Positions 8,127 to 17,023 of a DNA stretch of 64,000 nucleotides are shown in pieces. The notes under the pieces are model-generated. The model was not told the DNA's origin. It worked only from the letters and a program-made list of their open reading frames with translations, and made no database searches. Within the stretch, counting starts at the first letter, position 1; every line of letters starts with the position of its first letter. This stretch comes from Deltaproteobacteria bacterium (lineage in GTDB: Bacteria; Myxococcota_A; Polyangia; JAAYKL01), in assembly GCA_016935665.1 (NCBI GenBank), contig JAFGQN010000105.1, forward strand, positions 1-64,000, written 5' to 3'. A program made the translations under genes and the position numbers.

Positions 8127-10511
8127 ATGTTTATTAGAGAAAGTGTTACGGTTGGCAACAAAGAGATTACAATCGAAACTGGCCGAATTGCGAAGCAGGC
8201 GAACGGTGCGGTTCTGATTGGGATTGATGACACAGTCCTCCTGGTGGCGTCTGTGGGAAATAAAGAAGTTAAAGAAGGCACGGATTTCTTTCCGCTCACC
8301 TGTAATTATACCGAACGGCAGTATGCCGGTGGTCGCATTCCCGGTGGTTTTTTCAAAAGGGAAGGGCGCCCTCGCGAGGATGAAATCCTTACTTGTCGTA
8401 TTATGGACAGACCTATTCGTCCCATGTTTCCAGATGGATTTTATAACGAGGTTCAGGTGCAGGCCACATTGATGGCGTCGGATCGGCAGAACAAGGCGGA
8501 TGTGCTGGCATTGATAGGGACGTCCGCATCTTTGCACTTTTCGGACATTCCGTTCGATGGGCCGGTTGGAGCCATACGCATTGGTCGAGTCAATGGTGAG
8601 TTTATCGCGTTCCCGTCTGTGGATGAATTAAAAGACAGTGATATGGATATAGTAATGGCAGCTACCCGGGATGCCATTACCATGGTGGAAGGGGAAGCCA
8701 AAGAGATTCCGGAAAAGGTACTCATTGATGCTCTCGAATGGGGACATCAGATGATTATGCCCATGCTGGATTTGCAGGACGCCATAAAGAACAGCGTAGG
8801 TAAACCCAAGTGGGATGTGAAGCCAGTCCAGAAGGATGAAGCCATCGCGGCCAAAGTTGCAGAATTGTACACATCCAAAATGGATGAGGCGACTCGAATT
8901 CTTTTCAAACATGAACGCTACGAAACGATTGATGCGCTGACCAAAGAGGCTGTGGCCACATTATCAGAGCAATTTCCCGAGAGGGAGTCTGATATCGCCT
9001 CCGCCATGGGGAGCCTTAAGAAGAAGGTGGTTCGTGAGCGGGTGATGGGAACCGGCGTTCGTATCGATGGCCGCGGATTGACCGATATTCGGCCCATCAC
9101 GACAGAAGTTGGCGTGTTGCCACGGGTTCACGGCAGTGCGCTCTTTACCCGCGGTGAAACGCAGGCGCTGGTATTCACGACTCTGGGGATGCCCGGGGAC
9201 GAGCAGAGACTGGATGGTCTGTATACCGAAGATACCAAACGCTTCATGTTGCATTACAATTTTCCGCCCTATTCGGTGGGCGAAGCCCGTCCGGTTCGCG
9301 GCACATCGCGAAGAGAAATTGGGCATGGCGCACTGGCGGAGCGCGCTCTGGATTCCATGTTGCCCTCAAAAGACGTGTTCCCCTATGCCATTCGAATAGT
9401 GAGCGAAGTGACCGAATCCAACGGTTCTTCATCCATGGCCACCGTGTGTGGGGGATGTATGTCGCTGATGGATTGCGGTGTTCCCATCAAGGCGCCGGTT
9501 GCAGGTATTGCCATGGGGTTGATGACCGACGGCGAACGCACTGCCATTTTGTCCGATATTCTTGGAGACGAGGATCACATGGGCGATATGGACTTCAAGG
9601 TGACCGGAACCAAAGACGGCATCACCGCTGTTCAGATGGATATCAAAATAAAAGGTCTCGCTCGCGACATTATGGAGCGTGCACTGGAGCAGGCCCGTGC
9701 GGGGCGTGTTCATATTCTGGGCCGAATGCTCAGCACCCTGGAAGCACCTCGCGAAGAGTTGTCCAGATGGGCGCCGCGTATTCAGACAATTAAAGTTAAA
9801 CCGGATCAGGTCCGGGTGGTTATCGGTTCCGGCGGCAAGACCATTCGCGGCATCGTGGAGCAGACCGGTGTTCAGATTGATGTACAGGATGATGGCACAA
9901 TTAATGTGGCGTCGTCTGACGTCACAGCAATCGAAACCGCCATTGCCATTATTGAGGGACTGGTTAAAGAGCCCGAGGTGGGTGAGGAGTACGATGGAAC
10001 GGTGGTTCGTCTGGCGGATTTTGGTGCGTTTGTGAACATCCTGCCCAACCTTGATGGACTGTTGCACATTTCCGAAATGGATTGGAACCGCGTCGAAAAG
10101 GTGGAGGATATTTGCAAAGAAGGCGACACCTTGCGGGTGAAAGTGCTCGAAATAGAGAAAGGCACCGGGAAAATTCGTCTGTCTCGAAAAGTGTTGCTGG
10201 AAAAACCCGAAGGGTACGAGGAAAGGCCTCCAAGACCGCCCAGAGACAGGGATGACAGAGGGGAGCGAAGAGATCGCGACCGTGGAGGCAGGGATCGTGG
10301 TGGCCGAGACGATCGCAGTAGAGGTCGACGGGATGACAGAAACCGGGATGATCGTAAAAGAGATGATCATGGAAGAGACGATAGAGATGATCGTAGACGG
10401 GACGATCGAGATAACCGATCCCGCAGACGGCCCCCAAGGGATAGAGATGGGGACAATGAGCAACCTCGCGAAAGAAAAGATAAAGACAGTGGCGGCGGTG
10501 AAAATAAATAA
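8127..10511 (+). CDS. pnp: Polynucleotide phosphorylase
   Basis: Phosphorolytic 3'-5' exoribonuclease and degradosome partner. Domains in order: first RNase PH fold (about 1-220), helical linker, second RNase PH fold (about 310-540, with FTRGETQ and the catalytic-region motif GDEDHMGDMDFKVTGT), KH domain (about 555-615, VIGSGGKTIRGI) and S1 domain (about 620-695, YDGTVVRLADFGAFV). Beyond the normal about 700 residues is a tail of about 95 residues composed almost only of Arg, Asp and Gly (RDDR and RGGRD units), ending GGGENK. The ATG at 8127 follows AAAGG. The tail is unusually long and low-complexity; it may bind RNA or tether partners. Confidence 0.97.
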   Translation: MFIRESVTVGNKEITIETGRIAKQANGAVLIGIDDTVLLVASVGNKEVKEGTDFFPLTCNYTERQYAGGRIPGGFFKREGRPREDEILTCRIMDRPIRPMFPDGFYNEVQVQATLMASDRQNKADVLALIGTSASLHFSDIPFDGPVGAIRIGRVNGEFIAFPSVDELKDSDMDIVMAATRDAITMVEGEAKEIPEKVLIDALEWGHQMIMPMLDLQDAIKNSVGKPKWDVKPVQKDEAIAAKVAELYTSKMDEATRILFKHERYETIDALTKEAVATLSEQFPERESDIASAMGSLKKKVVRERVMGTGVRIDGRGLTDIRPITTEVGVLPRVHGSALFTRGETQALVFTTLGMPGDEQRLDGLYTEDTKRFMLHYNFPPYSVGEARPVRGTSRREIGHGALAERALDSMLPSKDVFPYAIRIVSEVTESNGSSSMATVCGGCMSLMDCGVPIKAPVAGIAMGLMTDGERTAILSDILGDEDHMGDMDFKVTGTKDGITAVQMDIKIKGLARDIMERALEQARAGRVHILGRMLSTLEAPREELSRWAPRIQTIKVKPDQVRVVIGSGGKTIRGIVEQTGVQIDVQDDGTINVASSDVTAIETAIAIIEGLVKEPEVGEEYDGTVVRLADFGAFVNILPNLDGLLHISEMDWNRVEKVEDICKEGDTLRVKVLEIEKGTGKIRLSRKVLLEKPEGYEERPPRPPRDRDDRGERRDRDRGGRDRGGRDDRSRGRRDDRNRDDRKRDDHGRDDRDDRRRDDRDNRSRRRPPRDRDGDNEQPRERKDKDSGGGENK

Positions 10512-10583
10512 ACCATCGCAACCGGATGAATATCCCTTTTTCGTCCCCATCTGCTCGCTGAGATAACTTCCGCCATTATTTAT

Positions 10584-11663
10584 ATGCATCATCTAATAGA
10601 ACAACTTCAGGCATGTCAGGATCCGGACGTCGGATTGCTGACAGAGCTGCTGGCGGCACGGGGTGATGATTGCGAATTGTTGCGTGCCGCCGCCCACGAG
10701 TGCATGCGGCAGTACGTTGGCGAAGCGGTGTATTTTCGCGGGTTGGTGGAAGTGACCAATATTTGCAGTCAAAATTGTTATTACTGCGGCATTCGCAAGG
10801 ATGCGACAGTGGTGCGATATCGCTTGAGCGAAGACGAAATACTGCTTGCCGCGAGGGAATGTATGAGACTTGGATTTGGATCCATGGTTTTACAGTCCGG
10901 GGAAATTTCGTCAGATGCATATGTTGATTTCATATGCCGAGTGGTGGCGCGTATCAAAAGCGAAACCCGTTCCGACGTGTTGACAGATGGATTGGGGATT
11001 ACGCTGAGTATTGGCGTTTTGTCCAGGGCGCAGTATCAGCGATTGTTTGATGCCGGCGCCCATCGCTATCTGCTGCGAATAGAAACATCAAACGAGAAAC
11101 TCTTCAGAACGCTGCATCCTGAAGAACAGTCGCTGGCCGGACGCTATGAAGCCATCCATGATTTGCAATCGGTGGGATTTCAAACGGGGACGGGGGTTAT
11201 GATTGGTGTGCCTGGGCAATCCATGCACATGATGGCGGCGGACATTTTGACGTTTCGTCGACTGGATATTGATATGGTGGGCATGGGGCCCTATTTGCCA
11301 TCACAGAACACACCTATGGCCGGTGTGCCCATTTTGTCTGCCGACGAACGCTATCAGCTGGGATTGAATATGATAGCGCTGACGCGACTGGTATGCCAGG
11401 ATATTAATATTGCATCCACCACCGCACTCGAAGGATTGCACCCCAGCGGTCGTTTGGAAGGATTGCGTTACGGCGCCAATGTGGCGATGCCCAATCTGAG
11501 TCCCGTGGAATATCGGCCCAATTATAGGCTATATGATGACAAACCCACTACTCAATCCGCACAGGACGCAGTCGCGGCAATTGAGCAAATCGGCAGAAAA
11601 GTGGCGCTGAACACGCTGGGTGATCCGCGACATTACTATGCCAGACGCCAACGCCACACGTGA
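10584..11663 (+). CDS. hydE: [FeFe]-hydrogenase maturase HydE (radical SAM)
   Basis: A radical SAM enzyme with CSQNCYYC (C61, C65, C68, the CX3CX2C cluster site) directly after FRGLVEVTNI, as in HydE. Further family matches are VLQSGE, YLLRIET, TGTGVMIGVPGQS, DIDMVGMGPYLP, ASTTALE and YGANVAMPNLSP. HydE helps build the dithiomethylamine-bridged H-cluster. The protein has 359 residues, a normal length. PylB is the closest alternative, but the proline/glycine-rich mid and C-terminal motifs fit HydE better. No hydF, hydG or hydrogenase gene lies in this window, so its partners must be elsewhere. No strong ribosome-binding site precedes the ATG. Confidence 0.85.
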   Translation: MHHLIEQLQACQDPDVGLLTELLAARGDDCELLRAAAHECMRQYVGEAVYFRGLVEVTNICSQNCYYCGIRKDATVVRYRLSEDEILLAARECMRLGFGSMVLQSGEISSDAYVDFICRVVARIKSETRSDVLTDGLGITLSIGVLSRAQYQRLFDAGAHRYLLRIETSNEKLFRTLHPEEQSLAGRYEAIHDLQSVGFQTGTGVMIGVPGQSMHMMAADILTFRRLDIDMVGMGPYLPSQNTPMAGVPILSADERYQLGLNMIALTRLVCQDINIASTTALEGLHPSGRLEGLRYGANVAMPNLSPVEYRPNYRLYDDKPTTQSAQDAVAAIEQIGRKVALNTLGDPRHYYARRQRHT

Positions 11664-11820
11664 TTTGGGAAGATTGGACTTTATAAAGAAGTGTATTGGC
11701 GTACAGAAAGTACGTGTCCATCCCAAAATACCTGAAAAAAGACTGGACCTTTTGGTCGGTTATGTTAACAAGACTCTCTCGGTTTGGATGGAAAATCATC
11801 TAAACATTAAAAAACGTTGA
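11638..11820 (+). CDS. Possible small protein overlapping the hydE end
   Basis: A 60-residue frame that starts inside the last codons of hydE and ends at the -35 of the rplC promoter. It is rich in Lys/Arg/Leu (KVRVHPKIPEKRLDLLVGY) with no signal peptide or known domain. Only a distant GGTGA could serve as ribosome-binding site. It may be a translationally coupled small gene or chance; nothing else explains this stretch. Confidence 0.3.
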   Translation: MPDANATRDLGRLDFIKKCIGVQKVRVHPKIPEKRLDLLVGYVNKTLSVWMENHLNIKKR

Positions 11821-11844
11821 CACGCTAGCGGTTTTGCGTAAACT
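11817..11844 (+). promoter_or_regulatory. Promoter of rplC-rlmE
   Basis: TTGACA at 11817-11822, a 16-base spacer, TAAACT at 11839-11844. It lies about 48 bases before the rplC start, supporting independent transcription of this ribosomal protein gene. Confidence 0.6.
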
Positions 11845-11891
11845 GCAGCCTTCGATTTTGGGGCTATGCCTAAAAAACGAGGAGCTTACAA

Positions 11892-12536
11892 ATGAATACA
11901 GCATGTGGTCTTTTAGGAAAAAAGCTGGGAATGACTCAGGTATTTGAGGCAGATGGGTCGAAAACACCAGTAACTGCCATCGAGGTGGGACCCTGTACAG
12001 TGGTACAGAAAAGAACAATGGAAAAAGATGGCTATGTTGCCCTCCAGCTTGGCTATTTGGATAAAAAAGAACACCGCGTAAATCGTCCGGAAATGGGTCA
12101 TTTTAAAAAAGCGAATGTAGCCCCCAAACAACATTTACGTGAATTTCGTGTTACAAAGGAAGTTGCAGACACATACGAAGTAGGTCAGGAAATCAATATT
12201 GACCTGTTTTCAAGTGGCGATGTGATTGACATTAAAGGGACCAGTAAAGGTAAAGGCTATGCTGGTGTGGTTAAAACATACGGGTTCCGTGGTGGTCGTT
12301 CCACTCATGGTGTGCACGAAGCCTATCGTCACGGCGGTTCACTTGGTATGTGTCAAACACCTGGTCGTGTTTTAAAAGGTCATAAAATGGCTGGCCATCA
12401 CAGTCACAAGACAGTGACTCTACAGGGAATGAAGATTGTTCGCATGTTCGCAGGTGACAATATTCTCTTTGTAAAGGGCACTGTTCCCGGCAGTCGCAAC
12501 AGCCTGGTTCAGATTCGTCCTGCCATCAAGGGCTAA
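11892..12536 (+). CDS. rplC: 50S ribosomal protein L3 (stand-alone gene)
   Basis: A 214-residue L3 starting LLGKKLGMTQVF, with the central loop TSKGKGYAGVVKTYGF and the C-terminal signature QTPGRVLKGHKMAGHHS followed by FVKGTVPGSRN. L3 folds near the peptidyl-transferase centre and initiates 50S assembly. GAGGAGC precedes the ATG. The gene is normally inside the S10 operon between rpsJ and rplD; here it has its own promoter and is followed by rlmE. The extended loop has GMCQTPG where E. coli L3 reads GQNQTPG, and HHS in place of the usual glycine-rich end, so the protein is somewhat divergent. Whether a second copy exists in the S10 operon cannot be seen. Confidence 0.95.
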   Translation: MNTACGLLGKKLGMTQVFEADGSKTPVTAIEVGPCTVVQKRTMEKDGYVALQLGYLDKKEHRVNRPEMGHFKKANVAPKQHLREFRVTKEVADTYEVGQEINIDLFSSGDVIDIKGTSKGKGYAGVVKTYGFRGGRSTHGVHEAYRHGGSLGMCQTPGRVLKGHKMAGHHSHKTVTLQGMKIVRMFAGDNILFVKGTVPGSRNSLVQIRPAIKG

Positions 12537-12544
12537 ACCTTTCT

Positions 12545-13177
12545 GTGGGCGGTCATCGCCGAAAGCAGGATCACTTCGCCAAACGCGCTCGTCGTGAGAA
12601 GTACCCCGCACGATCCGTTTACAAACTCGAAGAAATTGATAAACGAGTCGGGCTGTTAAATCCTGGAATGTGTGTTCTGGATTTGGGTGCCGCGCCGGGT
12701 TCCTGGAGTCTTTATGTTGCCGGCAAGGTAACTCCGAGTGGGAAGGTGATAGCTGTTGACCGTGCGCCAATGACCATTGGTCTTCCCGCCCATGTGCTCG
12801 CCATGACAGCCAGTGCCCTCGATGTTGTGCCAGCGAAGTTGCTGGAGTTGATTCCCAAAAAAGGATTTGATGTGGTCATTTCAGATATGGCGCCGCGAAC
12901 CAGCGGGCATCGGTTTGTGGATCAGAGTCGTTCGTATCAGCTGTTTATGCGCGCGCTGACGCTCGGCGCCGAGCTGTGTGCTCCAGGAGGTCGTTTTGTG
13001 GGCAAGATTTTTGTCGGCGAAGATTTTGAAAATGCCCGACAGGAAGTACGCAGGCTTTTTGGGAAAGATAAAATTATTCGCCCCAAAAGCGTTCGGTCCG
13101 AAAGTTTTGAAACATATGTCGTCGGGATGGCTCGCAACGACGTCGCAGTGACGCCATCTCAGCCTGAACATCAGTAG
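12545..13177 (+). CDS. rlmE: 23S rRNA 2'-O-ribose methyltransferase RlmE (FtsJ/RrmJ)
   Basis: SAM-dependent methyltransferase that in E. coli modifies U2552 of 23S rRNA in the A-loop. Visible are the SAM motif VLDLGAAPGSW and the K-D-K-E catalytic tetrad: K27 (ARSVYK), D114 (ISDMAP), K154 (VGKIF) and E189 (SFETY). The length of 210 residues is typical. It starts at a GTG eight bases after the rplC stop without an obvious ribosome-binding site, suggesting translational coupling to rplC. Pairing of an L3 gene and an rRNA modification gene fits large-subunit maturation. Confidence 0.95.
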   Translation: MGGHRRKQDHFAKRARREKYPARSVYKLEEIDKRVGLLNPGMCVLDLGAAPGSWSLYVAGKVTPSGKVIAVDRAPMTIGLPAHVLAMTASALDVVPAKLLELIPKKGFDVVISDMAPRTSGHRFVDQSRSYQLFMRALTLGAELCAPGGRFVGKIFVGEDFENARQEVRRLFGKDKIIRPKSVRSESFETYVVGMARNDVAVTPSQPEHQ

Positions 13178-13282
13178 TATAATGAATTTTTAAATGAAGT
13201 CTTTTGTGAATTTACAGTTGGGGTTATACTGCCACTGGAATACAATCGTACAGTCATGGAACAACAGGCATCAGGAGAAAAA

Positions 13283-13999
13283 ATGATTCAAAAGCTTATT
13301 GGCGTACTTTTATTGACGGCCAGCATTGCTGGTACTGGATGTGGCACGGAAGTCAAAATTGTAAGTGTTGAGCCCACCACCATGAGCTTTAACGCGAAAA
13401 CGCAGTCCACAAAAATCAAGGCGCAGGGTTTGGAATTGCGGGGTGATCCCATCCCCGGAATTCAGTTTACCTTTTCGTCCGACAACACGGCTGTTGCTGA
13501 AGTTGCAACGGATGGCACAGTGACCCCGGTCGCCAATGGCAGCGCTACCATTACTGCCAGGACATCGGATGGGAAGCAGGGACAGACATTCGTAAAAGTG
13601 TGCCTGCCGACCGAGATAAAATGCGATCCGGACAACGTGCTGAATTTAAGAGTTGGTACAGCCGCTCCAGTGAAATGTCATATTGTAGACTGTGCCGGCG
13701 AAACACTGCCCACCAGTGTTGATTATATCGAGGCCGACAAAGAAGCGCTTTTCAAAGATCCCAATACTCCGGGCACATTTGTTGGGAAGAAGATTGGGGA
13801 AACCACGGTTACTGTTCAGGGGGCGGGGCTTGAAAAAGTTGTCACAGTGCAGGTCGCGGAACAAATTTTTGCCCCCGGCATGAAGCCTGGAAGTGGTGGG
13901 GGCGGACATGGTGGTGGTGGCGGAAAAGGCAACAAAGATCCGTATCAGGAGAAAAGTGGCGGGCAGTTTAATCACATTCTGGGAAATATGAAGTTTTGA
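13283..13999 (+). CDS. Lipoprotein with bacterial Ig-like (BIG2) domains
   Basis: The start at the ATG at 13283 follows AGGAG by six bases; longer frames lack one. A lipoprotein-type signal ends IAGTGC. Residues about 25-105 fit a BIG2 Ig-like fold (FSSDNTAVAEVATDGTVTPVANGSATITA), and a second, Cys-containing Ig-like stretch runs to about 195. A Gly/His-rich linker then precedes a short polar end. Probably a surface-exposed or periplasmic lipoprotein of unknown ligand. The four cysteines in the middle (CLPTEIKCD, KCHIVDCAG) probably form disulfides. Confidence 0.75.
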   Translation: MIQKLIGVLLLTASIAGTGCGTEVKIVSVEPTTMSFNAKTQSTKIKAQGLELRGDPIPGIQFTFSSDNTAVAEVATDGTVTPVANGSATITARTSDGKQGQTFVKVCLPTEIKCDPDNVLNLRVGTAAPVKCHIVDCAGETLPTSVDYIEADKEALFKDPNTPGTFVGKKIGETTVTVQGAGLEKVVTVQVAEQIFAPGMKPGSGGGGHGGGGGKGNKDPYQEKSGGQFNHILGNMKF

Positions 14000-14191
14000 A
14001 AAGAGACTGGGCCACTATGGTGCTCCACCCGCTTCCAGGTGAACTCTTTCCGTATGTTTTTGGCGCAACTTGCTGGAAAGGAACTGCGAACTTAAACAGT
14101 TCATTTAGGAAGACTACTTGACGAAGAGCGGACGAAATTGATAGGTTGAATCGATCGCCTTTTTGGGTAAATGTTTACCGAGGAGAATCTT

Positions 14192-15184
14192 ATGCGTCGA
14201 ATTCCGACGAAAGCACTGGTTACAGCAATTTTTTTGATTTTTTCAACGGTTGGCGCCAGGCAGGTTGTTGCGAAGGAATTGGATTTGGCCATCGCAAGAT
14301 TTATCGAGTGTACAGCGGATGGAACGGATTGCCGTGCCCATAATGATGCGTACGAACGTTTCATGCAGGAATATGCGTTTGGTATTTCCCCCAAATTAAT
14401 GTCTCCCGCCAGCACCCTTGGTTATTCCGGGTTTTACCTGGGACTGGAAAGTTCTGTAACCCCCCTGCCGTCATCGGGCACGTCATCCTTTAACGCGGCA
14501 ACGGGCAACTATAACCAGGCGCGTTGGCGTGTGGGCACGGCGGAGTATAATTCGACACCGTCCGGCAGCTTTTTTCCGACCATTCATGTGCGTAAAGGGT
14601 TGCCCTGGTCGTTTGAACTCGGGAGTTCCATCAGTTACCTTGCAAAATCGGAACTGGTTGCCCTGGGAGGCGAAATCAAATGGTCCCTTTTTGAGGGATA
14701 TCGGGAAGGTGTTCGTGGCGGGCTGCCAGATTTTGCGGTTAGAGGGACAGTAAATCGTGTCATCGGACAGACAGATGTTGACATGACACTCATCGGCGTG
14801 GATGGTTCAATATCCTATCCAATTGGTATTGCAGGTGTTGTTTCTGTGGAACCATATGCGGGCTATCAGCTTATGTGGACGATTATTCGAACAGAGCCAA
14901 TCGCGTTGTTTAACCGTAACGGGAAGCTTGTGGAAGCCGAGGCCGATCGGTATGATGCCGCCGAATCCTTATTGAGCGGTCCCAATTTGAGGCGTCATAA
15001 GATTTTTGGCGGCTTTGTTTTTCGGTACGAGCTTCTGGCGATAACCATGGATTGGACGGTTGGTTTGCCAACTTCCTGGACAACCGAACAATATGACGGT
15101 TTCCCCCTCGCAAGGACAGAAAAAGTGACGGTTAAAACAAGCACGCAACTGGCCTTTTCCTTTGGCGCCGGTGTTCAGTTTTAA
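14192..15184 (+). CDS. Predicted outer-membrane beta-barrel protein
   Basis: A 330-residue protein with a signal peptide (MRRIPTKALVTAIFLIF, cleavage near VVAKE) chosen at the ATG at 14192, which follows GAGGAG by about seven bases. The remainder alternates hydrophobic and polar residues with many Gly/Tyr/Phe (SGFYLGLESSV, YAGYQLMW, GGFVFRYELL) and ends in Phe (FGAGVQF), as in outer-membrane barrels recognised by BAM. The first about 60 mature residues include two cysteines (ECTADGTDC). No family was recognised; the function is unknown. Confidence 0.7.
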   Translation: MRRIPTKALVTAIFLIFSTVGARQVVAKELDLAIARFIECTADGTDCRAHNDAYERFMQEYAFGISPKLMSPASTLGYSGFYLGLESSVTPLPSSGTSSFNAATGNYNQARWRVGTAEYNSTPSGSFFPTIHVRKGLPWSFELGSSISYLAKSELVALGGEIKWSLFEGYREGVRGGLPDFAVRGTVNRVIGQTDVDMTLIGVDGSISYPIGIAGVVSVEPYAGYQLMWTIIRTEPIALFNRNGKLVEAEADRYDAAESLLSGPNLRRHKIFGGFVFRYELLAITMDWTVGLPTSWTTEQYDGFPLARTEKVTVKTSTQLAFSFGAGVQF

Positions 15185-15585
15185 TTTGCCTTCCGTTGTA
15201 AATTTCCTTTGTGTTAGTTTCTTTCGCGATTGTTTGAATTGACGGAGTGTAATATGGTACACTCCAAACGTTGAAAATGTCTAACTTTTTGAACATATGT
15301 CGGGCTGTTGCCATGGGATCCTGCACGTGTTTACCGTCGGATGGAGTGAGAGTTGAAGTATGGCTTTCCCTTTGATGATTCTGAGGCATTTGAAGTTGAC
15401 AATGAGCGAGGTTCAGAGAATGAAGGTGGTTTAATATAAGGTAACGCCGAAAGCGCGTTCGGCTGAAACAAAAAATGATACGGAAAGCGGTATACACGAT
15501 AGCACCGAATCCACAACGTAGAGGACAGCATATACAGGTGCGGTTTAATCAGCCGCTGTGATATATCTGTGATAGATAGATCGGA
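15185..15585. other. Intergenic region upstream of pcnB
   Basis: A 401-base gap. It holds the inverted repeat at 15244-15265, listed separately. No coding frame has domain or signal evidence. Confidence 0.4.
15244..15265. promoter_or_regulatory. Operator-like inverted repeat
   Basis: Perfect 8-base arms GGAGTGTA and TACACTCC separated by ATATGG. The size fits a dimeric regulator site. It is not followed by a T-run on either strand, so a terminator is less likely. It lies 59 bases past the barrel gene and about 320 bases before pcnB. Confidence 0.4.
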
Positions 15586-16893
15586 ATGAATCAGACGAGT
15601 AAATTACCAAAGGAAACAGCCGAACAACCGTTGCTGATGGGGCCACGACCACCGGATGTACACATCTCGTTCGTTAGAAAACAGCATCAGTTCCCTGAGT
15701 CGTCATTGGATTTGGATGCACTGAAAGTGGTTCGCCGGTTGCGACGATTCGGCCATGAAACGTATTTGGTGGGAGGCTGCATCCGAGATTTACTGCTTGG
15801 CGCAGTACCCAAGGATTTTGACGTGGTTACCTCCGCGAAACCGGCTGAAATCAAAGCACTATTCAGGAACTGCCGGCTCATAGGTCGCCGGTTCAGGCTG
15901 GCACATCTGCACTTCAAGGAACACAAGATAATTGAGGTGGCAACGTTTAGAAGAGAACCGTTGGATTCGGATGACCTTTCGTCTCGGCATGCTGCTGGAA
16001 ATCTTTTTGGTACTGCGGCCGATGATGCGGTGAGACGCGATTTTACAGTAAATGCGCTGATGTATGATGTGGAGAAAGGGGAGATTCTCGATTGGGTTGG
16101 CGGTTTAGCGGATATTGATGACGGGATTATTCGAGCAATTGGTCATCCAGAAAGACGGTTGCCGGAAGATCCGGTTCGAATTATCCGCGCTATCAAGTTT
16201 GCCGCCAAATTGAATCTTAACATCGACCCCGTCCTTGCTGAGGAGATGTGTCAGAGTGCACCACTAATGGCGGAATGTTCCAAAGCGCGATTGCTGGAAG
16301 AACTGTTTAAGATTTTGAGGAGCGGTTTTGCGGCGACGTGTATGCGCCAATTACAGTCTACTGGTGCGATGAAATACCTGCTTCCGGACTTTCAGGCCAG
16401 TCTTGAGCAAGTGTCATATACGTCATGGACCCTTTTGGAAAAAGCCGATGCGCTTGTTCGAGATGGATTTAACGCATCCGATGCGTTTCTGTTGGCTGTA
16501 TTTCTATATCCGGCGCTTGAAGAACTCATCTGGGAAGCCAACGATGTGGCCAAGGCAGTCTCTGCAGCACTCAAGCCAATCGCGCAGCCACTCCAGTTTA
16601 CCAAAAAAAATATGGCTACGGTGCGCAATGCGTACATTTCGCAGCGGCGCATGGTGAAAGGGCCTCGGAACAAGCGCACTAGAAGGCTCGTGGAGCGAGA
16701 TTTCATTGGGGAGGCGCTGGATTTGCTGGAGATAACTGAACGCGCGCCGACGTCAATTATTGAAAGCTGGCGAAAATTGCTGATGCGCCAGATTAATCAG
16801 CGAAAAAATGTTGGTGTACGACCTCGTTCACGGCGCCGGCGGCCACCTGTACGGAAAACGCGCACTCCCAGAACAGTGGATAATTCACAATAG
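15586..16893 (+). CDS. pcnB: Poly(A) polymerase PcnB (tRNA nucleotidyltransferase family)
   Basis: Class II nucleotidyltransferase. The head domain has VGGCIRDLLLG followed by the metal-binding DFDVVTS (about residues 62-85), then the PcnB-type RLIGRRFRLAHLHF segment, RRDFTVNALMYD and RLPEDPVRIIRAIKFAAKLN. The GRRFRLAH motif and the very basic C-terminal tail (RPRSRRRRPPVRKTR) favour poly(A) polymerase over CCA-adding enzyme. Polyadenylation would feed RNA to PNPase, also encoded in this window. 435 residues is normal. The ATG at 15586 has a weak GATCGGA site; the first about 40 residues are poorly conserved. Confidence 0.88.
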   Translation: MNQTSKLPKETAEQPLLMGPRPPDVHISFVRKQHQFPESSLDLDALKVVRRLRRFGHETYLVGGCIRDLLLGAVPKDFDVVTSAKPAEIKALFRNCRLIGRRFRLAHLHFKEHKIIEVATFRREPLDSDDLSSRHAAGNLFGTAADDAVRRDFTVNALMYDVEKGEILDWVGGLADIDDGIIRAIGHPERRLPEDPVRIIRAIKFAAKLNLNIDPVLAEEMCQSAPLMAECSKARLLEELFKILRSGFAATCMRQLQSTGAMKYLLPDFQASLEQVSYTSWTLLEKADALVRDGFNASDAFLLAVFLYPALEELIWEANDVAKAVSAALKPIAQPLQFTKKNMATVRNAYISQRRMVKGPRNKRTRRLVERDFIGEALDLLEITERAPTSIIESWRKLLMRQINQRKNVGVRPRSRRRRPPVRKTRTPRTVDNSQ

Positions 16894-16930
16894 CCGCTCT
16901 TATAAAATGGACGAAGTTTATGCCACTGAT

Positions 16931-16959
16931 TTGACTCGGTTTTTTCAGTCGCTTACAAT
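16931..16959 (+). promoter_or_regulatory. Promoter of the two-gene operon at 17024-18501
   Basis: TTGACT at 16931-16936, a 17-base spacer, TACAAT at 16954-16959: five of six consensus positions in each box, 65 bases before the first start codon. Confidence 0.65.
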
Positions 16960-17023
16960 AACCACAATTGCTTGCTGACGATCATTGCACTAAACCAGGG
17001 ACGTAACCGGGAAGGAAACGGTA

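Noticed and set aside
9429-10592. Long minus-strand frame opposite pnp
   Set aside because: Entirely antisense to a certain gene and its Ile/Thr/Val-rich product reflects the complement of the pnp tail.
10584-11663. PylB (methylornithine synthase)
   Set aside because: Motifs around the mid-barrel and C-terminal loops fit HydE better, and no pyl gene is nearby.
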